Source: Streptomyces sp. NBC_01485 (lineage in GTDB: Bacteria > Actinomycetota > Actinomycetes > Streptomycetales > Streptomycetaceae). From it: 64,000 bases of DNA. The notes under the pieces are model-generated. The model was not told the DNA's origin, made no database searches, and saw nothing but the letters and a program-made list of their open reading frames with translations. The stretch lies in contig NZ_CP109435.1 in NCBI RefSeq assembly GCF_036227125.1, positions 5,022,001 to 5,086,000 of the forward strand, written 5' to 3'. The position numbers were made by a program, and so were the translations under genes. Below are positions 56,465 through 64,000 of this stretch, piece after piece (positions within the stretch are counted from its first letter, which is position 1; every line of letters begins with the position of its first letter).

Positions 56465-58747
56465 TCAGCCCGACGTCTGGTCCGGCTTCCTCTCCGGTGC
56501 CGAGGACGGCGCCCTCGGGTGGTAGGTCGCCAGGTGATCCTGGAGTCGGGCATGGCGGAACTGGTACACGGCCCCCACCCGGCGTAGTACATCGCGTTTG
56601 CAGGCGTCCTCCAGGAACGCGACCAGTCGCCACGGCAGGCGGCCCGTCAAGGGGAGCCAGACGCGGGCCAGGGCCACCCACTGGCCGTACGCCGTCAGAC
56701 AGAGGCAGTAGCCGAAGCCGCCGCTGAACGCGCCCTCGATACCGAAGACGAGCCCGAGTTGGAGGCTCCGGAGGGGGGTCTCGGTGAAGGTGGCCCCCAG
56801 CCCCGCGATGAGTCCGGGCACGAGTGCCCAGACGAGGAGATGGGAGGTCACGTTCTCGCGGTTCTGCTTCAACAGGTCGACGCAGCTGACGGATTTCTTC
56901 ACGTCGATGGGGGTTTCCAGCCAGGTCATGAGGCCAAGCGCGGTCCCGGCCGAGAGCGCGATGGTGAGCGGGAACTGGGCCGCTGCCGCGAGCCCGCCCC
57001 CGAGCCCGTCGTCGAGTGCGAGCAGCGGTAGGAGAAGCCGGTCGACGAGCACGATGACGAGCGCGACCCCGAATCCGATCCGGGCTGCCAGCTGGACCTT
57101 GCGGAAGAACCTGTGGAAGAACTCTCTGTCCAGTTCCCTGTCACCGCCGGACAGGCGGACCTGTACGGGACGCGGCGTCAACCGCTCCGTGCCGTCGGCG
57201 CGCCGGTAGATGTAGCCGAATGCCAGCCCGGACACGAGTCCGTGCAGCAGCCCCACGACCAGGCCGCGCAGGATCGCGAACCCGAGTCCGTGTGACGTGG
57301 CGATCAGGTCCACGGGAATGTTCCCGATCCCGGTCGCCAACGCGAAGGGCAGCCCCGCCAGGAACGAGATCACGGCGGTACGCGCACGCAGGCTCCTCTC
57401 CGTGCCGAGCCGCCACCACTCCAGGTCCGGTCCACCGCTGCGGTTCAGGTGGTCGGCGAGGTACCCGAGCCAGTGTTGGGCCCGCTGCGGGCTCCAGTTC
57501 CGGCGAGGCGGGTCCGGGTCGCCGGGGCGTCGGCGGTAGACCGACGGGATGAAGCTGCTCAGGAGGTGTTCCTCGATGCTTTTCTGGGATCTGAACCGGA
57601 GCAGATCCTTGGGGCTGCGCCTCGGGCCGTCGTGTCGGTTGCTGGCTCCCGTGCTCGCCCTCTCGCCGTAGACGTCACGGGCGAGGGAGACCATCAGGGG
57701 CGTGGCCAGTACCTTGCACAGGCTCTCGCTGGCCCGGGTGTCGGGACGGTCATGCAGCTCGGCCAGCACGTGATTCCATTCGGACTTGGCCACCGGGGCG
57801 CTGCCGAGTATCAGAAAGCTCTTCGAGTCGTCCGGGGTGAGAGCGGTCAGTTCGATCGCGGCGGCGCGCTCCAGGCATCTGGTTCCGACTGTCGCATCGG
57901 CGTACGGCTTGGTACGGCTGGTCAGGACCAACGGCTTGTCGAATGCGTTGAGTTGCTCCAGCGCGTCGCACCGGAGCTCTTCGGCGATCTCGTCGAATCC
58001 GTCCAGGACGGGCAGAATCAGCCCCTTCTCGACCAGCGCGGTGGCGACCGGCTTCCCGTCGGCGATGTCTGTGTCCATACCGGACGTGTCACGGTTCAGC
58101 CGACTGCTCAGCCACGCCTCCAGCGTCTCGGCCCCGGGGTTCCACGATCCCAGGCTGAAGATCTCCGGAACGGGCTCACCGGGCAGCTGGCTCTCCAACA
58201 GATCCAGTACGAGTCGCAGGCCCAGGACGGTCTTCCCCGAGCCGACTTCGCCCAGCACCACCAGACGGCCGGAGGGCACCTTCCTGTAGGTCTTGGCGAT
58301 GTCTCCCGCGTCGTCGTCCAGGACCAGAGGCTCGGCCGTCTCGTACGGGGCGCCGCAGATGTGCTCCCAGTGGTCCATCAGGGCCTCGCCCGCCGTTGTC
58401 CAGCGCACGGGCAGCAGCTCCGTGTCCGGATCCCCGACCTTCCGTTGCCTGGTCTCGTTTCGCCAGCGTTCCTTGACCGCTTTGGCGAGCTTGCCGGCGG
58501 CCTCGGCGAGTTCGTCCTGGGGCGCCGGCTCGTTTCGCGGCGCCGACTCGCTCGCCGGTGTCTGCTCCTGCCCGGGTGCCGGGGCTGCCGGGATGTGGAT
58601 GTGCAGCTCGCCAATATTTCTGGCCAGGACCGCCGGCCCGTGAATGGTGCTGCCTTCGCTCACCGTGTTCACATGAGACCCGGAAGACTCGCCGCCCTTG
58701 TTCTCGGGCTCAGGAGCCCCGCCATCAGCATGGGCCACGTCACTCAT
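56465..58747 (-). CDS. NACHT-family NTPase (NLR-like) with N-terminal amyloid-type motif and C-terminal membrane region
   Basis: A 760-residue protein. Residues 26-51 form a short motif (NTVSEGSTIHGPAVLARNI, then GELHIHIP) of the type seen in bacterial amyloid signalling sequences of NLR-like proteins. The NACHT core has Walker A GEVGSGKT (166-173), Walker B LILPVLDGFDEIAEE (243-257) and VLTSRTKPY. From about residue 445 there are several long hydrophobic segments (VISFLAGLPFALATGIGNIP, ILRGLVVGLLHGLVSGLAFGYIY, ALVIVLVDRLLLPLLALDDGL, LLVWALVPGLIAGLGATF), ending with YQFRHARLQDHLATYH. A NACHT ATPase with a membrane-embedded C-terminus fits a sensor of membrane perturbation or phage. ATG 58747 overlaps the upstream gene by 8 nt. 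Confidence 0.88.
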   Translation of the reverse strand: MSDVAHADGGAPEPENKGGESSGSHVNTVSEGSTIHGPAVLARNIGELHIHIPAAPAPGQEQTPASESAPRNEPAPQDELAEAAGKLAKAVKERWRNETRQRKVGDPDTELLPVRWTTAGEALMDHWEHICGAPYETAEPLVLDDDAGDIAKTYRKVPSGRLVVLGEVGSGKTVLGLRLVLDLLESQLPGEPVPEIFSLGSWNPGAETLEAWLSSRLNRDTSGMDTDIADGKPVATALVEKGLILPVLDGFDEIAEELRCDALEQLNAFDKPLVLTSRTKPYADATVGTRCLERAAAIELTALTPDDSKSFLILGSAPVAKSEWNHVLAELHDRPDTRASESLCKVLATPLMVSLARDVYGERASTGASNRHDGPRRSPKDLLRFRSQKSIEEHLLSSFIPSVYRRRPGDPDPPRRNWSPQRAQHWLGYLADHLNRSGGPDLEWWRLGTERSLRARTAVISFLAGLPFALATGIGNIPVDLIATSHGLGFAILRGLVVGLLHGLVSGLAFGYIYRRADGTERLTPRPVQVRLSGGDRELDREFFHRFFRKVQLAARIGFGVALVIVLVDRLLLPLLALDDGLGGGLAAAAQFPLTIALSAGTALGLMTWLETPIDVKKSVSCVDLLKQNRENVTSHLLVWALVPGLIAGLGATFTETPLRSLQLGLVFGIEGAFSGGFGYCLCLTAYGQWVALARVWLPLTGRLPWRLVAFLEDACKRDVLRRVGAVYQFRHARLQDHLATYHPRAPSSAPERKPDQTSG

Positions 58748-59762
58748 CCCGGCCCTCTGCACGGCGACGACGCCAGCCCCACCAGCCGATCCCGGCCGAG
58801 GCCGCACTCACAGCCAGGAACGCCGCGACCGCGCGCAGCGGCGCCGACAAGTGCGTGCCGCCGGTCGCGGCGGTGTCGGGGGAGGCGGTGTCGGGGACAC
58901 CGGTGTCGGGAACACCAGTTTCGGGGGAGGCGGTGTCGGAGGAGGCGGTGTCGGGGACACCGGAGCGCGAGGCCGACGCCGTACCGCTGGGTGAGCCTGA
59001 GGGGCCCCGGACCTTGGCTGATGCGGAAGTTGATGCCGATGCCGAACCCGACTCGCTGGGGTCGGCCGCTCCCGGTCCCTCCGACGTCCCTGGCGCACCC
59101 GGTGGTCTCGATCTCCCGGGCTCGCCTGGTGCGCTCGGTGTCCCCGAGGCGGTCGGGCCCGGCGAGGCAGGTACGACCTCGAAGGTCGCCAGAACCCCGT
59201 CCTGCCCGTTGTTCAGGTCGCACGATGTGTCGACCTTGCCCGCCAACGTCTCGTCGCCGTTCCCGTCCCGTGGGGTCAGATGCAGGTCGATCGCGCCGAC
59301 GACGATCTTCGCCGGGCCCGGTCGGTGGAAAACGAGCGAAGGTATGGTCCCGCTCGCCGGGACGGTCAGCGGACCGGACTCTGGGACGGCTGTCTTGGCC
59401 ACCCTGAGCGTCATGGTGACGGGGATGTCGCCTTCCGGCGCAGCCACGACGGCGTGCACGTCCGCCGTGCCCTCGACGGTGGTCGCGCCGACGAACCGGA
59501 GCGACCTGGTGACGTCAGCGCCGACCGTCGCCTTGGTGTTGATCGGCAGCCCTGGGGTGGCCCGGCCGACCACGTGGGTGTCCGAGGCGTTCCACACGAC
59601 CGACGCCGTCATCGGCTGGTCGCCGATCAGCGGGAAGGGGCATGTGTAGTGCAGAGAACGCGGAGCCGGGTCCGCCACCGCGAACCCGGCTCCGAACACA
59701 GTGACAAGACCGACGAGCGCTGCGGTCCAGCCGCGTAACGCGGCCCTGGGCAGGATCTTCAT
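58740..59762 (-). CDS. Secreted, membrane-tethered DUF6801-like protein coupled to the NACHT gene
   Basis: A 340-residue exported protein (signal RAALRGWTAALVGLVTVFGAGFAVADP). Residues about 35-205 form one or two beta-domains beginning LHYTCPFPLIGDQPMTASVVWN and ending VDTSCDLNNGQDGVLATFEVVP; the C-x-FP-x-IG-x-Q pattern is that of DUF6801 as I recall it. A 100-residue Pro/Ser/Thr stalk with PDTASPDTG repeats leads to a C-terminal membrane helix (LRAVAAFLAVSAASAGIGWWGW) and RRRR anchor; there is no sortase motif. Its stop overlaps the NACHT start by 8 nt (ATGAGTGA), so an exposed domain is made in step with a cytosolic NTPase. Confidence 0.85.
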   Translation of the reverse strand: MKILPRAALRGWTAALVGLVTVFGAGFAVADPAPRSLHYTCPFPLIGDQPMTASVVWNASDTHVVGRATPGLPINTKATVGADVTRSLRFVGATTVEGTADVHAVVAAPEGDIPVTMTLRVAKTAVPESGPLTVPASGTIPSLVFHRPGPAKIVVGAIDLHLTPRDGNGDETLAGKVDTSCDLNNGQDGVLATFEVVPASPGPTASGTPSAPGEPGRSRPPGAPGTSEGPGAADPSESGSASASTSASAKVRGPSGSPSGTASASRSGVPDTASSDTASPETGVPDTGVPDTASPDTAATGGTHLSAPLRAVAAFLAVSAASAGIGWWGWRRRRAEGRDE

Positions 59763-60046
59763 GCGACGTCTCCCGTGAAAGCGCTCACCGGCATGGTGCG
59801 CTGGGAAGCGCCAGCGGTGTGGTGCGGTGCGGTGCGGTACTGCGGAGACTGGCCGGACGTGGGCCTTAAATGGTGAGGCGATCTGATTGGCGCAGTCAAC
59901 AACCTTATGTGGCAGGGAAGTTGAGGTCTTGTGAGGTTGTGGTGTACTCGCGTGCCGATGCTGTCGGGAACTGGGGACGGGTAGACATCGTCATGGGTTG
60001 TCACGGTCAATGGGAGAGTTGCGGCGCTTGAGTCCGGAGGATTTCT

Positions 60047-60415
60047 GTGGAACCGGTTGCAGTCGATCTGCTCATGGCCTTTGCGGGGGGCACGGCGAGC
60101 GCGGCGGGACAACAGGCGTGGCAGTCGCTGCGTGCGCTGGTGCTGCGTCGCCCCGAGGGGGAGAGGGACGGACAGCATGAGTTGACGGCGCTGGCCGAGG
60201 ATCCCGGCAGTGCCGAACGCGCCCGGGAGCTGGCGGCGGCGCTGGCCGCCCGGGCCGAGGAGGATCCCGGGTTCGCACAGCGACTGGAGGCGTGGCGGCA
60301 GGAAGCCAAGGCGGTGTGGACCGGCGCGGGCGATGTGAGCAACGAACTCTCCGGCACCGCGCACGGACCTGTCATCATGGGGCGGGACTTCAACGGACCG
60401 GTCAACCTCGGGTGA
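60047..60415 (+). CDS. Bell-like helical protein with C-terminal amyloid-type motif
   Basis: A 122-residue protein with GTG start behind CCGGAGG. The N-terminus has a Gly/Ala-rich hydrophobic helix (VAVDLLMAFAGGTASAAGQQAWQSLRALVLRR) followed by charged helices to about residue 92, the layout of the Bell domain described for amyloid-signalling effectors and similar in plan to fungal HeLo-type domains. The last 28 residues are GDVSNELSGTAHGPVIMGRDFNGPVNLG, which align with the NACHT N-terminal motif (S-[ST]-x-H-G-P-x-x-x-x-R-[ND]). It is divergent from the DUF6801-NACHT operon across 284 nt. It is the probable membrane-active effector; family placement is by eye. Confidence 0.75.
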   Translation: MEPVAVDLLMAFAGGTASAAGQQAWQSLRALVLRRPEGERDGQHELTALAEDPGSAERARELAAALAARAEEDPGFAQRLEAWRQEAKAVWTGAGDVSNELSGTAHGPVIMGRDFNGPVNLG

Positions 60416-60496
60416 GGGCTCGCGGAGCCCCCACCCGAGCAGGGCCTCCAACTCCCCAAGGGAGAAGCGGACAACCCTCATAGGGTGAACAAAGCC

Positions 60497-60563
60497 TGGA
60501 GCGTCCTGCCCGTCGTGCGCAAGGCGGGGGGACGCCGTCACGCCCTCCAGGGAAGCCCTCTGG
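60497..60563 (+). repeat. Right direct repeat: displaced, frameshifted PRTase 3' end
   Basis: Reads WSVLPVVRKAG then, after removing one G from the G-run at 60524-60531, DAVTPSREAL, ending at TGG where the intact gene has TGA. It is 67 nt against 66 nt at 55738-55803. It is most simply the ancestral 3' end of the PRTase gene left behind when the island inserted. Confidence 0.75.
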
Positions 60564-60581
60564 AGGAGCCCTCCAGGGCTT
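60553..60581 (+). terminator. Terminator behind the displaced PRTase end
   Basis: Arms AAGCCCTCTGGAGG and CCTCCAGGGCTT (one bulge) overlap the last codons of the displaced 3' end and are followed by GGGCTTCTCTG. It would have ended the ancestral dcd-PRTase transcript. Confidence 0.65.
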
Positions 60582-60628
60582 GCCTGAAGGGCTTCTCTGT
60601 TCCCCGGTCTCCCCGCTGCTTCGCGCGC

Positions 60629-61414
60629 TTACCTCGTTCGCAGTTGCTTGACGCCGTCCGGCTCGAAGTCGTAGACGTAGTTGTTGAGTCGGAGGCCGTC
60701 GACCGCGCCGATCCACATGGAGTCGGGGCCCTTGGCCACGGCGACCGTGTAGACGGTCGGCTTGGCGTTGAGCAGGGTGAACGAGGCCTTCAACTGGGCG
60801 AAGCTGCATTGCGCGGCCTGGGTGCAGCTCGTCTCGTTGCCCGTGAGGTACCAGTACCCGGTCGTCGTGGCGTCGATGAACGGGCTCCAGCCGTTCGGGA
60901 CCGGGGACGCGGCCGGTACCCACACCAGCGTGGAGTAGGTGTCGGCGGGCAGCGTCGGGACGTTCGGGTCGATCTCGATCCTGATGTTCGGCATGTTCGT
61001 CGCGCCGCCGTAGCCGATGTTCTCGCCCGTCTGGAAGACGTGGAAACCGACCCGGCGCAAGGCCAGCAGTGACTTCCCGAAGAAGTCCACCTCGTTGCCG
61101 AAGTCCACCTTCTCGACCACCGGCGGGGCCGGCAGCGTCGGTGTGGCGCCCACCACCTCGATGCCCAGGCTGCCCCGTCCGTACGGCGGCCTCGCGGCGG
61201 TGCCCGTCACGCCGAAGGGGCCGTAGGGGCCGTTGCGGAGGTCGGCGACGGGGGAGCCGATCGTGTTGCGGGCGATCACGCCCCAGTGGTCCGAGCGGGC
61301 TCGGTTGTCGTTCGTGTCGGCGGTTGCCGATCCCGGAAGGATCGCGGCGATGACGGCGACCAGCAGGGCGGCCACAAGCACCGTTCCCCGCCTCACGCCA
61401 AAGCGAGCTTTCAC
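60629..61414 (-). CDS. Secreted protein of unknown function
   Basis: A 261-residue exported protein: signal VKARFGVRRGTVLVAALLVAVIAAILPGSATA, then a mature domain with WGVIARNTIGSPVADLRNGPYGPFGV, VDFGNEVDFFGKSLLALRRVGFHVFQTGENIGYGG, and WSPFIDATTTGYWYLTGNETSCTQAAQCSFAQLKASF containing a likely disulfide. It ends MWIGAVDGLRLNNYVYDFEPDGVKQLRTR. The final part (IGAVDGLRLNNYVYDFEPDG) resembles jelly-roll carbohydrate- or surface-binding domains of Streptomyces exoproteins. GTG 61414 is preferred over 61420 because AAGGAG then has proper spacing. Confidence 0.8.
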   Translation of the reverse strand: MKARFGVRRGTVLVAALLVAVIAAILPGSATADTNDNRARSDHWGVIARNTIGSPVADLRNGPYGPFGVTGTAARPPYGRGSLGIEVVGATPTLPAPPVVEKVDFGNEVDFFGKSLLALRRVGFHVFQTGENIGYGGATNMPNIRIEIDPNVPTLPADTYSTLVWVPAASPVPNGWSPFIDATTTGYWYLTGNETSCTQAAQCSFAQLKASFTLLNAKPTVYTVAVAKGPDSMWIGAVDGLRLNNYVYDFEPDGVKQLRTR

Positions 61415-61625
61415 GCGCACTCCTTGTTGGAGGGTGTAGGGAGCGGCCAGCTTATATTACACTCTGTAGTTGTCATGGTGCGACATGCGGTTGGTTGGGT
61501 GGTTTTGTCGCCCTCGGGTTCGCGCTTGTTTCGCACTCTCGGTGACCGCATGCCGAAGGCCCCCGACCACCCGTCGAGGGCCCTCGCTTCGTGCGTCTGC
61601 CAGGTACTGGAAGTGCCGGAACGTG

Positions 61626-62660
61626 CTAGAAGGTCCCCAGCTTCACGATCGACAGCAGTGCGATCAGCTGGATCGACGACGCGCCCAGTGCCTTCGGCCA
61701 GGGCAGGTCGTGGGAGCGGGCGACCATCAGCGTCAGGAGGGCGCCGGCCGCCACCCAGGTGGCCCAGCCCAGGAGTTGGACGAACGACGCGTCGCCGCCG
61801 AAGAACATCGCGACGACCAGGCGCGGGGCGTCCGTGAGGGACATGATCAGCATGGAGAGGCCGACCGTCGGCTGCCACGCGCCGTCGCCGCCGAGCTGGC
61901 GGGCCAGGGTGTGGGTGACCACGCCCAGCACGAAGGAGCTCAGCACCATCGCTACGGACGTCGTCAGGACGATCGGGATGGCGTTGGAGAGCGTCGCGTT
62001 GATCGCGTCCGTGCGGGCGCCGTCGAAGCCGAAGACCGCGAGCAGGCCGTAGAGGAACGTGACGACGAGGGCGGGGCCCCACATCGTGTAGTCCCGCATC
62101 TGGAGGAAGGTCTGCTGGGGGGCGAGGACGATGCCCTTCAGCAGCTCCTTCCAGTGCAGGCGCGGGCCGACCGGGCCGGCCGGGGCCGCGCCTGCGGGGT
62201 GCGTACCCCCCTGGTCGTACGGGTCGTACTGGTTGTGCCGGTTCTGGTCGTCGATCGAGAAGGCCTGGGTGTGACCCGGGTTGTTCGCGGCGTACGGGTC
62301 GTACGGGGCACCGCCGCCAGGAGCAGCACCGGCAGGACCGCCCGGACCGCCGTACGGGGCGGCGTCGCCGCCGAAGTACTCCGGCTCGTCGCCGCCCTGG
62401 CCGCCGTAGCCGCCGCCGTTCGCCTGCGGCCACTGGCCGCCGCCCGCGCCCGTGCCGCCGTACTGCGGCCGCTGCTGCGGCGGGTACGGCTGCTGGGCCG
62501 ACGGGTAGCCGTACGACGGCCCCGAGGGTCCCGAGGGCGTCGACGGTCCTGAAGACCGCGACGGTCCTTGGGGCGCCTGCTGCCCGTACGGAGGTTGTTG
62601 CGGTCGCGCTTGCGGGGCGCGGTCGTTGCGACCGCCGCGTCCGATCCTGAATCCAGCCAC
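61626..62660 (-). CDS. Yip1-domain integral membrane protein
   Basis: A 344-residue protein. About 170 residues of Pro/Gln/Gly/Tyr-rich low complexity form a cytoplasmic tail. This is followed by LHWKELLKGIVLAPQQTFLQMRDYTMW and five hydrophobic segments (ALVVTFLYGLLAVFGFD, IVLTTSVAMVLSSFVLGVVTHTLARQLGG, VGLSMLIMSLTDAPRLVVAMFF, FVQLLGWATWVAAGALLTLMVAR, ASSIQLIALLSIVKL) of the Yip1 superfamily. GTG 62660 (VAGFRIGRGGRNDRAPQ) is used because the conserved Streptomyces start is MAGFRIGRG-like. Its role is unknown. It lies downstream of the Fe-S oxidoreductase on the same strand, with a terminator between. Confidence 0.85.
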   Translation of the reverse strand: MAGFRIGRGGRNDRAPQARPQQPPYGQQAPQGPSRSSGPSTPSGPSGPSYGYPSAQQPYPPQQRPQYGGTGAGGGQWPQANGGGYGGQGGDEPEYFGGDAAPYGGPGGPAGAAPGGGAPYDPYAANNPGHTQAFSIDDQNRHNQYDPYDQGGTHPAGAAPAGPVGPRLHWKELLKGIVLAPQQTFLQMRDYTMWGPALVVTFLYGLLAVFGFDGARTDAINATLSNAIPIVLTTSVAMVLSSFVLGVVTHTLARQLGGDGAWQPTVGLSMLIMSLTDAPRLVVAMFFGGDASFVQLLGWATWVAAGALLTLMVARSHDLPWPKALGASSIQLIALLSIVKLGTF

Positions 62661-62813
62661 GCCTTCGAACGTACCTGGTCCCGCACAGTGAAGTACCGGG
62701 GCCGCCGTTCGCGTACGGCTTTGCTGCCGAGCTGTGACATCCCCTAAGGGGAGTAACGGGGTTGGCATCAGGGGTTCCGTCAGGGGCTGGTGAGGGGTTT
62801 GTGAGGGGAACGG

Positions 62814-62850
62814 CGACGCCCCCGCGTCCGGGTGGGACACGGGGGCGTCG
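62814..62850 (-). terminator. Terminator of the Fe-S oxidoreductase gene
   Basis: Arms CGACGCCCCCG and CGGGGGCGTCG (11 bp) lie 61 nt beyond the minus-strand stop at 62911. Confidence 0.85.
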
Positions 62851-62910
62851 ATACAGCCGTTCGGACTACCTCGGCCGGGAGGCTGCTCACTTCACCGGCT
62901 GCTTCAACGG

Positions 62911-64000
62911 CTACTTCACCTGCTGCGGCTCCGGCTCGCTCTCCGCGTCCGTCTCGCCCGCCGGGGGCTCGTCGTCGACCGGGGTCTTGACCGACTGCAG
63001 GAGGAGCTGGGAGACGTCCACGACCTGGATCGACTCCTTGGCCTTGCCCTCGTTCTTCTTGCCGTTGACCGAGTCGGTCAGCATGACGAGGCAGAACGGG
63101 CAGGCCGTCGAGACGATGTCCGGGTTGAGGGAGAGGGCCTCGTCGACGCGCTCGTTGTTGATGCGCTTGCCGATCCGCTCCTCCATCCACATCCGCGCGC
63201 CGCCGGCGCCGCAGCAGAAGCCGCGCTCCTTGTGGCGGTGCATCTCCTCGTTCCGCAGGCCCGGGACGCTGGCGATGATCTCGCGCGGGGGCGTGTAGAT
63301 CTTGTTGTGGCGGCCCAGGTAGCACGGGTCGTGGTACGTGATGATGCCCTCGACCGGGGTCACCGGGATCAGCTTGCCGTCGTCCACCAGACGCTGGAGG
63401 AGCTGGGTGTGGTGGATGACCTCGTAGTCGCCGCCGAGCTGCGGGTACTCGTTGCCGATCGTGTTCAGGCAGTGCGGGCAGGTCGCGACGATCTTCTTCG
63501 CCGACCTGGGTTTCGCCGACTCGGCGACGACCTTGCCGTCGTCGTCCAGCTCCTCGCCGAACGCCGTGTTCAGCGCCATGACGTTCTCCATGCCGAGCTC
63601 CTGGAACAGGGGCTCGTTGCCGAGGCGGCGGGCGGAGTCACCGGTGCACTTCTCGTCGCCGCCCATGATCGCGAACTTCACGCCCGCGATGTGCAGCAGC
63701 TCGGCGAACGCCTTCGTCGTCTTCTTCGCGCGGTCTTCCAGCGCGCCCGCGCAGCCGACCCAGTACAGGTACTCGACCTCGGTCAGGTCCTCGATGTCCC
63801 TGCCGACGACCGGGACCTCGAACTCGACTTCCTTGAGCCACTCCAGGCGCTGCTTCTTCGCCAGGCCCCAGGGGTTGCCCTTCTTCTCCAGGTTCTTGAG
63901 CATCGTGCCCGCCTCGGACGGGAACGCGGACTCGATCATCACCTGGTAGCGGCGCATGTCGACGATGTGGTCGACGTGCTCGATGTCCACAGGGCACTGC
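62911..64000 (-). CDS. CCG-domain (Fe-S)-binding oxidoreductase (5' part outside window)
   Basis: The frame continues through the right edge; the last visible codons read QCPVDIEHVDHIVDMRRYQVM, the end of a [4Fe-4S] ferredoxin-type Cys cluster. Two CCG (heterodisulfide-reductase C-terminal type) domains follow: YLYWVGCAGALEDRAKK...ATCPHCLNTIGNEYPQLGG and ITYHDPCYLGRHNKIY...RGFCCGAGGARMWME. The C-terminus is an acidic tail (PVDDEPPAGETDAESEPEPQQVK). Such large proteins with an N-terminal membrane part are widespread and conserved in Actinobacteria and are thought to pass electrons between quinols or FAD enzymes and a disulfide or other acceptor. The membrane portion would lie beyond 64000. Confidence 0.93.
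   Translation of the reverse strand, partial: QCPVDIEHVDHIVDMRRYQVMIESAFPSEAGTMLKNLEKKGNPWGLAKKQRLEWLKEVEFEVPVVGRDIEDLTEVEYLYWVGCAGALEDRAKKTTKAFAELLHIAGVKFAIMGGDEKCTGDSARRLGNEPLFQELGMENVMALNTAFGEELDDDGKVVAESAKPRSAKKIVATCPHCLNTIGNEYPQLGGDYEVIHHTQLLQRLVDDGKLIPVTPVEGIITYHDPCYLGRHNKIYTPPREIIASVPGLRNEEMHRHKERGFCCGAGGARMWMEERIGKRINNERVDEALSLNPDIVSTACPFCLVMLTDSVNGKKNEGKAKESIQVVDVSQLLLQSVKTPVDDEPPAGETDAESEPEPQQVK

Noticed and set aside
59763..60046. Possible small gene between the DUF6801-like and Bell-like genes
   Set aside because: It is comparatively A/T-rich with GTGCG pentamer repeats and no supported frame; it fits a divergent promoter region.

Overview
The window is actinobacterial chromosome and almost certainly Streptomyces. 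GC and third-position GC are very high, many starts are GTG, and genes are often joined by ATGA or GTGA overlaps. It also carries typical families: SpoIIE-type PAS/GAF phosphatases, AfsR/SARP regulators, SigE-family ECF sigma factors, DUF5994 and DUF4232 proteins and a Yip1 protein. Identifications are by eye from motifs; no database search was run.

Layout. 0-6.4 kb: a tandem-type sensor kinase (5' end outside the window), its NarL-type regulator, a small membrane protein, a PAS-PAS-GAF-SpoIIE-HATPase phosphatase and a DUF5994 protein. 6.6-14.4 kb: a TetR remnant, a xylose/ribose-type ABC importer (minus strand), a lipoprotein polysaccharide deacetylase, DUF1062, a SnoaL-like/HxlR divergent pair with a near-perfect operator, and a lipoprotein carbonic anhydrase. 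14.6-20.6 kb is a cell-wall block: an M15 carboxypeptidase, a class A PBP whose transpeptidase motifs are lost, an ECF sigma factor carrying its own membrane segment, and divergently a second ECF sigma factor overlapping a membrane protein that looks like a catalytically dead L,D-transpeptidase. 20.8-29.9 kb: two large AfsR-like regulators, an alpha/beta hydrolase and a glycosyltransferase. 30.2-33.4 kb: a Cys-rich repeat peptide translationally coupled to an SDR-DUF2867 protein, then a DNA photolyase. 33.5-38.6 kb: a DUF4232 protein, a divergent membrane-anchored HTH protein and a second SpoIIE phosphatase. 38.8-41.1 kb: an arsenic cluster (arsI divergent from arsR-aquaglyceroporin-arsC). 41.2-44.5 kb: a two-repeat lipoprotein, two-component remnants and a large secreted protein.

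44.6-54.1 kb is an integration hot spot. An intact tRNA-Gly(CCC) lies at 54.07-54.14 kb, and copies of its 3' part lie at 44.92, 46.01 and 49.13 kb, so the interval reads as two or three stacked and decayed integrative elements. Cargo includes a Ser/Thr kinase with a beta-propeller-like domain, a truncated second copy of the DUF4232 locus, a DUF11 secreted protein, a DUF1152 pair, and a GntR regulator with its operators next to small zinc-finger and ATPase genes. A perfect 26-bp inverted repeat brackets a nested hairpin at 50.4-50.5 kb.

54.4-64 kb: dcd and a phosphoribosyltransferase, then a second island (55.8-60.5 kb) bounded by a diverged direct repeat of the phosphoribosyltransferase 3' end. 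It holds a NACHT NTPase (NLR-like) whose N-terminus carries an amyloid-type motif matching the C-terminus of a divergent 122-residue Bell-like protein, and a secreted DUF6801-like protein overlapping the NACHT gene by 8 nt. This is the best candidate for an undescribed defence or cell-death module. Core genes (a secreted protein, Yip1, an Fe-S oxidoreductase running off the right edge) follow.
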